From assembly GCA_004554585.1 (NCBI GenBank), contig SFLH01000002.1:62001-126000 (forward strand): 64,000 bases of DNA, written 5' to 3'. Below, one piece after another: positions 57,605-64,000 of the stretch. Within the stretch, counting starts at the first letter, position 1. Every line of letters starts with the position of its first letter. This stretch comes from Clostridiales bacterium. Lineage in GTDB: Bacteria; Bacillota; Clostridia; Oscillospirales; Oscillospiraceae. The notes below the pieces were generated by a model, which ran no database searches, was not told the DNA's origin, and saw nothing but the letters and a program-made list of their open reading frames with translations. The position numbers were made by a program, and so were the translations under genes.

Positions 57605-59581
57605 ATGAATCAATACATCGGTAAAATGCTCGACAACCGGTATGAGATCCTGGACGTGATCGGCGTGGGCGGCATGGCGGTGGTCTACAAGGCCTATTGC
57701 CACCGGCTGCACCGGTTTGTGGCCATCAAGGTCTTAAAGCGGGATCTGGCCGCCGACGCGGAGTTCCGCCGGCGGTTCCACGAGGAGGCCCAGGCGGTCG
57801 CCATGCTCTCCCATCCCAACATCGTCTCGGTTTACGACGTGAGCAAGGGGGATGACCTGGACTACATCGTCATGGAGCTCATCGACGGCATCACCCTCAA
57901 GCAATACATGCAGAAGAAGGAGGGACGCCTGAACTGGCGGGAGTCCCTGTACTTCATCACCCAGATCGTCCGGGCTCTGGGCCACGCCCACAGCCGGGGG
58001 ATCATCCACCGGGACATCAAGCCTCAGAACATCATGGTCCTGCGGGATGGCAGCGTGAAGGTGGCCGACTTCGGCATTGCCCGGATCATGTCCGCGGCCC
58101 AGAACACCCTCACCCAGGAGGCCCTGGGGTCGGTCCACTACATCTCCCCCGAGCAAGCTCGGGGCAGCCACATTGATGCCCGGGCGGACATCTACTCCGC
58201 CGGCGTGGTCCTGTATGAGATGCTCACCGGCCGCCTGCCCTTTGACGGGGACACCCCCGTCTCCGTGGCCATTCAGCACATCAGCGCCAAGCCCATCTCC
58301 CCCCGGGAGATCATCCCCGATATCCCCGTGGGCCTGGAGGAGATCACCATGAAGGCCATGGCCTCCCGCATTGACCTGCGGTACATGAACGCCGAGGCCA
58401 TGCTCCGGGACTTGGAGGAGTTCCGCAAGAACCCCCAAGTGGAGTTTCACTATAACCTGGCCAGCTTTCACGGCAGCCAGCCAGTGCCCGATGAGCCCAC
58501 CCAGTCGGTGGACAGCGCCAGCTCCCTCAGCCGCCGCCAGCGCCCCCCGGCCCGGACGCGGACCGCGCCCCCGCCCCGGCGCTATCCCCCCGAGGAGGAC
58601 TACGAGGAGGCTGAGGAGCGCAAGCGCAACCTGGTTATCCCCATCGTGGTAGTGGTCTTCCTGGTGGGCGTGGGCGTCTTCCTCTGGCTGACCTTCTTCA
58701 GCGGCCTGTTTGAAAAGGACGACGGCCTGCAGGTGCCCAATCTGGTGGGCCGGCAGATCGACGAGGTGAACCAGGACCAGGATGTGTTGAAAAACTTCAC
58801 CATCGTGGAACAGACGCGAGAACCCAGTGACAAGTATGAGGCGGGCGTTATCATTGACCAAGACCCGGATGCCGGGACCAAGGTGACCCAAGGTGAGGGC
58901 CCCATCACCATCAACGTGGTGGTCAGCGCCGGGGAGGAAACTGTGGAAATGATCGACGTGGTGGGCGACACCTATGAGACCGCCGTCACCCGCCTGCAGC
59001 AGATGGACCTGAAGGTGGATACCCCCACCCGGGAACCCTCCGACGACGTGGAGGAGGGCAAGGTCATCTCCAGCGACCCCAAGGCCGGGGAGCAGGTGAG
59101 CGTGGGCTCCACGGTGAAGCTGGTCATCAGCTCCGGGCCGGAGACCAAGTCCGTTACGGTGCCCACCCTCACCGGCACCAGCCTGGACAACGCCCGGAAC
59201 ATCGCCGAGAGCGCGGGCCTGTCCATCGGCAACGTCACGGAGGTCTACAGCAGCCAGCCGGTGGGCCAGGTGGTCTACCAGAGCATCCCCGCCAACACCA
59301 CGGTGGACGAGGGGACCTCCATCGCCCTCCAGGTGAGCAAGGGACCGGAACCCTCGCAGCCCGCCCAGCACACCAAGACCCTGGAAATCTCACTGCCCGA
59401 CGATGGCCGGGAGAGTGTCACCGTTCGGGTGACGGTGGACGGAAAAGAGGCCTATAAGAACTACGTGAACACCGAGCGGGAGACCCTCTACGTCAGCGTC
59501 TCCGGGTCCGGCTCCATGGAAGTGTGCATCTACTTCGATGATGAGCTGGCCCAACGGTACACGGTGAACTTTGACGAATGA
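57605..59581 (+). CDS. prkC: Ser/Thr protein kinase with PASTA domains (PrkC)
   Basis: 658 residues. A Hanks-type kinase domain is at about 12-275 (IGVGGMAVVYKA, VAIKVLKRD with Lys42, IIHRDIKPQN, VADFGIARI, SPEQARG). A Pro/Arg linker leads to a membrane helix near 340-363 (LVIPIVVVVFLVGVGVFLWL), three extracellular PASTA domains and a beta-rich C-terminal domain of about 80 residues. It senses cell-wall fragments and controls growth, division and spore germination. AAGGAGTG precedes ATG 57605. Confidence 0.96.
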   Translation: MNQYIGKMLDNRYEILDVIGVGGMAVVYKAYCHRLHRFVAIKVLKRDLAADAEFRRRFHEEAQAVAMLSHPNIVSVYDVSKGDDLDYIVMELIDGITLKQYMQKKEGRLNWRESLYFITQIVRALGHAHSRGIIHRDIKPQNIMVLRDGSVKVADFGIARIMSAAQNTLTQEALGSVHYISPEQARGSHIDARADIYSAGVVLYEMLTGRLPFDGDTPVSVAIQHISAKPISPREIIPDIPVGLEEITMKAMASRIDLRYMNAEAMLRDLEEFRKNPQVEFHYNLASFHGSQPVPDEPTQSVDSASSLSRRQRPPARTRTAPPPRRYPPEEDYEEAEERKRNLVIPIVVVVFLVGVGVFLWLTFFSGLFEKDDGLQVPNLVGRQIDEVNQDQDVLKNFTIVEQTREPSDKYEAGVIIDQDPDAGTKVTQGEGPITINVVVSAGEETVEMIDVVGDTYETAVTRLQQMDLKVDTPTREPSDDVEEGKVISSDPKAGEQVSVGSTVKLVISSGPETKSVTVPTLTGTSLDNARNIAESAGLSIGNVTEVYSSQPVGQVVYQSIPANTTVDEGTSIALQVSKGPEPSQPAQHTKTLEISLPDDGRESVTVRVTVDGKEAYKNYVNTERETLYVSVSGSGSMEVCIYFDDELAQRYTVNFDE

Positions 59582-60471
59582 GCCAGATGAGAGAAGAAGG
59601 GGTCATCCGCAAGGCCCTGAGCGGATTTTACTACGTCCAGGCGGGCGGGGAAGAGGTAACCTGCCGGGCCCGGGGCAAGTTCCGCCATCAGAAAATCACC
59701 CCCCTGGTGGGGGACCGGGTGGCCATCACCCGGCAGCCGGACGGCAGCGGCTCTCTGGATGAGATCCTGCCCCGCCGCAACGCCTTCCAGCGCCCGGCGG
59801 TGGCCAACATTGACCAGCTGGTCATCATCGCCTCCGGGGCCATCCCCGTCAGCGATCCCTTCCTGCTGGATCGGATTATCTCCCTGGCCGAGAGCAAGGG
59901 GTGCCAGCCCATTCTGTGCGTGAACAAGTGGGACCTGGTCCCCGCCCAGGAGCTGCTGGACATCTACCGGACCGCCGGCATCCCCGCCCTGCCCGTCAGC
60001 GCCGTCACCGGCCAGGGGATCGAGGAACTGCGGGGCCTGCTGGCCGGGAAGATCTCCGCCTTTACCGGCAACTCCGGGGTGGGCAAGTCCAGCATCCTCA
60101 ACGCCCTGGACCCTGCTTTCGCCCTGGCCACCGGCCAGATCAGCGAAAAGCTGGGCCGGGGCCGGCACACCACCCGCCATGTGGAGCTCTTCCCCGTGGC
60201 GGGGGGGCTCATCGCCGACACCCCGGGGTTCTCCGCCTTCGACCAGGAGAAGGGGGGGGAGGCTCTGGACAAGGAGACCTTGGCCGAGACCTTCCGGGAA
60301 TTTCGCCCCTACCTGGGCCAGTGCCGCTTCGTGGGCTGTGCCCACGTGAAGGAGAAGGGGTGCGCCGTGCTGGAGGCCCTGGCCGAGGGGAAGATTTCCC
60401 CCAGCCGCCACCGCAGCTACGTGCGTCTGTACGAGCTGGCAAAAGAAAATAAGCCCTGGGAAAAAACATGA
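59578..60471 (+). CDS. rsgA: Ribosome small-subunit-dependent GTPase A
   Basis: 297 residues. An OB-fold N-terminus, then circularly permuted G motifs: NKWDLV (G4), TGNSGVGKSSILNAL (G1) and DTPGFSAF (G3). The zinc site is CRFVGCAHVKEKGC. RsgA/CpgA helps mature the 30S subunit and can be phosphorylated by PrkC. ATGA overlap with prkC; the same order occurs in Bacillus. Confidence 0.96.
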   Translation: MSQMREEGVIRKALSGFYYVQAGGEEVTCRARGKFRHQKITPLVGDRVAITRQPDGSGSLDEILPRRNAFQRPAVANIDQLVIIASGAIPVSDPFLLDRIISLAESKGCQPILCVNKWDLVPAQELLDIYRTAGIPALPVSAVTGQGIEELRGLLAGKISAFTGNSGVGKSSILNALDPAFALATGQISEKLGRGRHTTRHVELFPVAGGLIADTPGFSAFDQEKGGEALDKETLAETFREFRPYLGQCRFVGCAHVKEKGCAVLEALAEGKISPSRHRSYVRLYELAKENKPWEKT

Positions 60472-60487
60472 CCTGTCCCCCAGGAAC

Positions 60488-60532
60488 CACCCGTCCCCTC
60501 TCGGCATAGACTGAGAGCGGACGGGTGTTTTT
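60488..60532 (+). terminator. Terminator after the prpC-prkC-rsgA operon
   Basis: CACCCGTC and CTCTC arms pair with GAGAG and GACGGGTG around a small interior loop, followed by TTTTT. Confidence 0.8.
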
Positions 60533-60556
60533 CTGCCCGGGAAGGGAGGGAACGGC

Positions 60557-60625
60557 ATGAAGATGGTGGTGGTCAACGCGCCCAAGGCCCTGGCGGGGCT
60601 GCTGAAAAAGATCTTTCACATCTGA
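60557..60625 (+). CDS. spoVM: Stage V sporulation protein M (22 residues)
   Basis: Short ORF opening MKMVVVNAPKALAGLLKKIF and ending in His-Ile, with GGGAGGG 6 bases upstream. It matches the SpoVM pattern M-K-x-(x)n-P-K-x-L-x-x-L-(L/V)-R/K-x-(I/M)-F/L, an amphipathic helix preceded by a short tail with a central proline. SpoVM binds the positively curved outer forespore membrane and recruits SpoIVA. The location next to prkC-rsgA (as in Bacillus) and before a SipL-like gene supports the call strongly. It has 22 residues versus 26 in Bacillus subtilis. Confidence 0.88.
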   Translation: MKMVVVNAPKALAGLLKKIFHI

Positions 60626-60635
60626 GACAGGCCAG

Positions 60636-60664
60636 TCATATCTGCCGCCGGAAGGACATAGACT
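60636..60664 (+). promoter_or_regulatory. Sigma-E-like promoter of the sipL-like gene
   Basis: TCATATC (60636-60642), 14 bases, CATAGACT (60657-60664), one mismatch from the -10 consensus and six of seven in the -35. It lies 41 bases before the gene for a mother-cell coat protein. Confidence 0.6.
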
Positions 60665-60704
60665 TTGGCAGATACTTACTTGACACGAGAAAGGACTGGT
60701 CACA

Positions 60705-62231
60705 GTGATGGAATTGGAACTGCGGCAGGAGACGGTGCGGGGCTGGGAGACGGTCTGCCGCACTGCCCTGGAACAGGAAGAGACGGGGGAGATGATCGTG
60801 CCCGACGCCTGTCCGGACATCTGGCAGGTGCTGGACGGGGAGACCCGCCTGCTTCTCCAGCGCAAGGAGCCTCAGGACGGGCGAGGGGAGTTCTCCGGTC
60901 TGCTCAAGACCACGATCCTCTACCAGCCGGAGGGGGAAGAGGGGGTGCGGTCCATGGAGGTCACCCTGCCCTTTTCCGCCTCCCCGGAGCTCAAGGGTCT
61001 GACCCGGCGCAGTGTGCTGCACGTGATCCCCCGGGTGCTGTCGGTGGACGTCCACTTGCTCAACCCCCGGAAGGTCCTCGTCCGGGTGAGCTACTGCCTG
61101 GACATTGAGGGCTTCGCCCCCCAGACCCGCAGCCTGACGGCCTGTGTAGAGGAGGGAGAGGACAAGGGCATCCGCCAGAAGACCGGGCAGCTGCGGAGCT
61201 TCCAGACGGTCTATGTGCAGGAAAAGAACTTTACTTATCAGGACGCCGTGGTCCTGCCCGCCGGCCGCCCCGACCCGGCGGAGCTGCTGCGCACACGGGC
61301 CCAGTGCACCTGTACGGAGGCACGGGTCATCGGCAGCAAGCTGGTCTTTAAGGGAGAGGCCTTCCTCCAGCTGCTCTGCCGGGGGGAGGACGGCGCCCTG
61401 TTCACCGGGGACTTCCACCTGCCCTATTCTCAGATCATGGACGCGGGAGAGGACAGCGAGGAGGGCATGTGCCATATGGACCTGCTCTTCACCGACGTCA
61501 AGTGCACCCCATCCCCGGAGGACCGGCGGACCTTCCAGGTAGAGCTGGCCCTCCAGGCCCAGGCGGTGCTGCGGCGGGAGGTGACCGCCGAGGTCCTCAC
61601 CGACCTGTACAGCACGGACTATGACCTCCAGCCCGAGGAGGAGGCCTGCCCCATCCTGCGCCTGCTGGGCCAGGGAGAGGAGCAGGAGACCGCCCGGGAG
61701 ACGGTGGAGATCGGCAGCGTGCCGGGCAGCCTGCTGGACGTCCAGGTCCGCCTGGGCCGGGCCAGCCAGAGCCAGGAGGGGGAGGACCGGGTCCTCACCC
61801 AAGAGGTGGAGATGATGGTCCTCTACGACACCCCCGAGGGGGCGGCGGCGGTCCACCAGCGGGCGGCGGTCCAGCACCGCTTGGCTGGCCAGGGGGCGGG
61901 CAGCTGCACCTTTGCCGTGGAGCTGCTTCGGGAGCCCACCGCCTCTCCCATGGGGGAGGGGGTGGAAGTCTCCTTCCCCCTGTCCTTCCACTGGCTGTGT
62001 CTGGAGCGCCAGGAGACCCCGGTCATTGGCCGGGTGAGTTTGGGAGAAAAGCGGGAGGCAGCCGAGCGGATGCCCTCGGTAACCCTCCGGGCCGTCCGAC
62101 CGGGCGAGGACCTGTGGTCGGTGGCCAAGGCCTATCTGACCACAGACCAGGAAATTCTGGACGCCAGCGGCCTGAGCCCCGAGGAGGTCTTCCCCGGCCA
62201 GATGCTGCTCATCCCCCGCAAAAGCAGTTAA
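60705..62231 (+). CDS. sipL: SipL-like spore coat assembly protein (DUF3794 repeats, LysM)
   Basis: 508 residues. Three repeated DUF3794-type domains (for example VPDACPDIWQVLDGETRLLL, ARVIGSKLVFKGEAFLQLLC and a third after 320) and a C-terminal LysM domain (VTLRAVRPGEDLWSVAKAYL, LSPEEVFPGQMLLIP). This is the layout of SipL, which in Clostridioides anchors the coat by binding SpoIVA, the partner of SpoVM encoded just upstream. Start is GTG 60705 or ATG 60708, after AAGGA. Confidence 0.87.
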   Translation: MMELELRQETVRGWETVCRTALEQEETGEMIVPDACPDIWQVLDGETRLLLQRKEPQDGRGEFSGLLKTTILYQPEGEEGVRSMEVTLPFSASPELKGLTRRSVLHVIPRVLSVDVHLLNPRKVLVRVSYCLDIEGFAPQTRSLTACVEEGEDKGIRQKTGQLRSFQTVYVQEKNFTYQDAVVLPAGRPDPAELLRTRAQCTCTEARVIGSKLVFKGEAFLQLLCRGEDGALFTGDFHLPYSQIMDAGEDSEEGMCHMDLLFTDVKCTPSPEDRRTFQVELALQAQAVLRREVTAEVLTDLYSTDYDLQPEEEACPILRLLGQGEEQETARETVEIGSVPGSLLDVQVRLGRASQSQEGEDRVLTQEVEMMVLYDTPEGAAAVHQRAAVQHRLAGQGAGSCTFAVELLREPTASPMGEGVEVSFPLSFHWLCLERQETPVIGRVSLGEKREAAERMPSVTLRAVRPGEDLWSVAKAYLTTDQEILDASGLSPEEVFPGQMLLIPRKSS

Positions 62232-62247
62232 CGAGAAGAAGAACAAA

Positions 62248-62285
62248 GCGGGCCCCGGCACAAACTGTGCCGGGGCCCGCCTCGT
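62248..62285 (+). terminator. Terminator after sipL
   Basis: A 14-bp perfect stem (GCGGGCCCCGGCAC with its complement) around AAACT, followed by CTCGTTTG. Confidence 0.8.
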
Positions 62286-62307
62286 TTGTCGGGCTTGTTT
62301 GGCGGCT

Positions 62308-62344
62308 AAAAAGCGGGCGGCGGGACGGCTGATGCCGTCCCGCC
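62308..62344 (-). terminator. Terminator of the phosphofructokinase gene
   Basis: GGCGGGACGGC/GCCGTCCCGCC stem with TGAT loop (62319-62344); a T5 run follows on the minus strand (62308-62312). Confidence 0.8.
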
Positions 62345-62381
62345 GTCTGTTTGCGGTTCGCCTTGGTATTGCAGGGGCAGC

Positions 62382-63629
62382 TCAGTCGATCTCGGTGGTG
62401 AGAACCTTTTTCAGCTGAGCAAACCGGGGCAGGCCATCTGCCAGGGGACGGGGGGCCTCGCCTTGGATCAGGGGCAGGGCGTAGTCGATAAAGGGCTGTT
62501 CCACCCCGTTGCCGGCGGCGTTGATCCACTCCCGGGGAACCTTGCGCTCGGTGTTGGCGGCCTGGGTCAGGGGGACCAGCTTGGTCTGGCAGTGGTAGCC
62601 GTCGGCGTCCCGGGTGCAGTCCAGGGCTACCATCTGGTCGGTCTTGCCCGCCACAGCGGCCTCCACGGCGGCTTTGCCGGCGTTGTAGGCCTCTTCCACG
62701 TCGGTGCGGGAGGCCAGGTGGGAGCCGCAGCGCTGAAGCAGAGAGAGCTCGATGCCCCGGACCTTGACCCCCATCTTCTCCTTGACCACGCCCGCCAAAA
62801 GGGCGGCCAGACCGCCCAGCTGGGCGTGGCCGAAGCCGTCGGTGGCGGAGGTTTTGGCCTCAGAGACGAAAGTGCCGTCGGTATAGTGAATGCCCTCGGA
62901 GACCGCCACCAGGCAGTTGCCTGTGGCCTCGTAGACCCGCTTCACGTCGGCCAGGAAGTCGTCCATGGAGAAATCCACTTCGGGCAGGTACACCAGGTCG
63001 GGGCCTGCCCCAGCCCAGGAAGCCAGCCCGGCCGCTCCGGCCAGCCAGCCGGCGTGGCGACCCATGATCTCCACAATGACCACGGTGCCCGTGTCGTAGA
63101 CCCGGGCGTCCTGGTACAGCTCCATGCAGGAGGTGGCGATGTACTTGGCGGCGCTACCGTAGCCGGGGCAGTGGTCGGTGCCGGATAGGTCGTTGTCGAT
63201 AGTCTTGGGCACGCCGATGATGCAGCAGGGGTAGCCCACCCGCTGCATGTACTTGCTGATCTTGTTGCAGGTGTCCATGGAGTCGTTGCCGCCGTTGTAG
63301 AAGAAGTAGCGCACGTCGTACTTCTGGAAGATCTCCAGGATGCGCCGATAGTCGGTCTCGTCCTGGTCCGGGTCTGCCAGCTTATACCGGCAGGAGCCCA
63401 GGGCGGAGGAAGGGGTGAACTGGAGCAGATCCAGCTCCTCCGGGTCCTCCCGGCTCATGTCGTAGAGCTGGTCAGCCAGCACCCCTTTGATGCCGTGGGC
63501 GGCCCCCAGAACCCGGGTGATCTGGGGAGAGGCCAGAGCGGTCTGGATGACGCCCTGGGCGCTGGCGTTGATGACGGCGGTGGGCCCGCCGGACTGGCCG
63601 ATGATGCAGGCCCCTTTCAGTTGTTTCAT
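62382..63629 (-). CDS. Diphosphate-type 6-phosphofructokinase
   Basis: 415 residues. IGQSGGPTAVINASAQGVIQ, FYNGGNDSMDTCNKISKY, IGVPKTIDNDLSGTDHCPGYG and MGRHAGWLAGAAGLA are PFK signatures. In the active site the motif GGNDS (not GGDGS) and PKTIDND (Lys instead of Gly) indicate use of pyrophosphate rather than ATP. The reversible PPi enzyme would serve both glycolysis and gluconeogenesis. ATG 63629 has GGGAGG upstream. It is divergent from the aldolase gene. Confidence 0.9.
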   Translation of the reverse strand: MKQLKGACIIGQSGGPTAVINASAQGVIQTALASPQITRVLGAAHGIKGVLADQLYDMSREDPEELDLLQFTPSSALGSCRYKLADPDQDETDYRRILEIFQKYDVRYFFYNGGNDSMDTCNKISKYMQRVGYPCCIIGVPKTIDNDLSGTDHCPGYGSAAKYIATSCMELYQDARVYDTGTVVIVEIMGRHAGWLAGAAGLASWAGAGPDLVYLPEVDFSMDDFLADVKRVYEATGNCLVAVSEGIHYTDGTFVSEAKTSATDGFGHAQLGGLAALLAGVVKEKMGVKVRGIELSLLQRCGSHLASRTDVEEAYNAGKAAVEAAVAGKTDQMVALDCTRDADGYHCQTKLVPLTQAANTERKVPREWINAAGNGVEQPFIDYALPLIQGEAPRPLADGLPRFAQLKKVLTTEID

Positions 63630-63690
63630 ACAGGAAACCTCCCTATGGAAAATCGGTTGGAACAGTGGAATCTGTCACTTTGCTTCTCCC

Positions 63691-63719
63691 ATCATAACAT
63701 ATCCCCTCTGCTCTTGCAA
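63691..63719 (-). promoter_or_regulatory. Promoter of the phosphofructokinase gene
   Basis: TTGCAA (63714-63719, shared with the plus-strand promoter), 17 bases, TATGAT (complement at 63691-63696). Confidence 0.7.
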
Positions 63720-63742
63720 TTCTTATGGAATACTGGTAAAAT
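63714..63742 (+). promoter_or_regulatory. Promoter of the aldolase gene
   Basis: TTGCAA (63714-63719), 17 bases, TAAAAT (63737-63742). The -35 hexamer is its own reverse complement and is used by both divergent genes. Confidence 0.7.
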
Positions 63743-63776
63743 AATTTATCCGAATTCTTGGAAAGGAGCGGTATCC

Positions 63777-64000
63777 ATGCCGTTAGTCACTACCACCGAA
63801 ATGTTCCGAAAGGCCTACGAGGGCGGTTACGCCGTTGGTGCCTTTAACGTCAACAATATGGAGATTGTCCAGGGCATCACTGAGGCAGCCCAGGAGACCA
63901 ACTCTCCCATCATCCTCCAGGTCTCCGCCGGGGCCCGGAAGTACGCCAAGCACGTCTACCTGATGAAGCTAGTGGAGGCTGCCGTAGCCGACACCGGCCT
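63777..64000 (+). CDS. fba: Class II fructose-bisphosphate aldolase (3' end outside window)
   Basis: The first 74 codons are present: MPLVTTTEMFRKAYEGGYAV, GAFNVNNMEIVQGITEAA and NSPIILQVSAGARKYA are standard class II (zinc-dependent) FbaA/GatY sequences. It cleaves fructose 1,6-bisphosphate. GAAAGGAGCGG precedes ATG 63777. It is divergent from the PPi-type phosphofructokinase, which makes its substrate. Confidence 0.93.
   Translation, partial: MPLVTTTEMFRKAYEGGYAVGAFNVNNMEIVQGITEAAQETNSPIILQVSAGARKYAKHVYLMKLVEAAVADTG

Noticed and set aside
57734..59371. 545-codon minus-strand open frame opposite prkC
   Set aside because: Gly/His/Val-rich antisense shadow of the PASTA kinase gene. No RBS and no recognisable domain.
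60505..60512. CATAGACT as sigma-E promoter of spoVM
   Set aside because: The motif sits in the loop of the rsgA terminator, with no matching -35 at 13-15 bp.

Overview
The window is GC-rich chromosomal DNA from an endospore-forming member of the Clostridia. The full spoIIIA operon, spoVM, a SipL-like coat protein gene and sigH show sporulation. The low-GC Gram-positive gene orders (prpC-prkC-rsgA-spoVM, def-fmt-rsmB-rlmN, cdaA-cdaR, ruvCAB), the valine-type T-box and the GTP-type PEP carboxykinase fit a high-GC Oscillospiraceae relative (Flavonifractor/Lawsonibacter-like). That placement is an inference from gene content, not from a phylogenetic marker.

Layout. 1-8.4 kb: end of engB, a formate/nitrite channel, a ProX-type editing protein, a LysE exporter, a response regulator/ABC transporter/histidine kinase operon, a MATE pump and a DUF554 membrane protein behind a strong promoter and GC-rich leader. 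8.4-12.2 kb: a more AT-rich insert with decayed MerR and XRE regulator genes, an HxlR regulator, two PPOX-fold flavoproteins (one fused to a 2[4Fe-4S] ferredoxin), a zinc-type macrodomain and an M-class sirtuin, which form a candidate redox-linked ADP-ribosylation locus. 12.2-24.5 kb: LMW phosphatase, MarR/MATE pair with a palindromic operator, cysK, TetR, a perfect 25-bp inverted repeat in front of ftsH, two poorly characterised genes, and a T-box with Val specifier in front of a four-subunit 2-oxoacid:ferredoxin oxidoreductase. 24.5-29.5 kb: spoIIIAA-AH. 29.5-33.3 kb: cca, an APC permease with a leader ORF, and a small membrane protein.

33.3-34.1 kb holds no protein gene. It carries four tandem copies of a roughly 200-bp unit that read best as minus-strand small RNA genes. 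Each has two 8-bp direct repeats exactly 22 bp apart, an extended -10 element at exactly the same distance, a C/U-rich body and its own terminator hairpin. This is the strongest candidate for an undescribed system in the window.

34.1-64 kb is dense housekeeping sequence: amidase, rsmA, pckG, ruvCAB, sigH, ispDF, a Se/S-carrier plus PLP enzyme pair, cdaAR (c-di-AMP), RseC-like, DUF5685/DnaJ pair, yicC-remA-gmk-rpoZ-priA-def-fmt-rsmB-rlmN-prpC-prkC-rsgA, spoVM and sipL. It ends with divergent glycolytic genes (PPi-type phosphofructokinase and class II aldolase) whose promoters share one palindromic -35 box. The yicC to rsgA stretch is tightly packed with many ATGA-type overlaps, which suggests long co-transcribed operons linking nucleotide supply, transcription, replication restart, N-terminal processing, rRNA modification and Ser/Thr phosphorylation.
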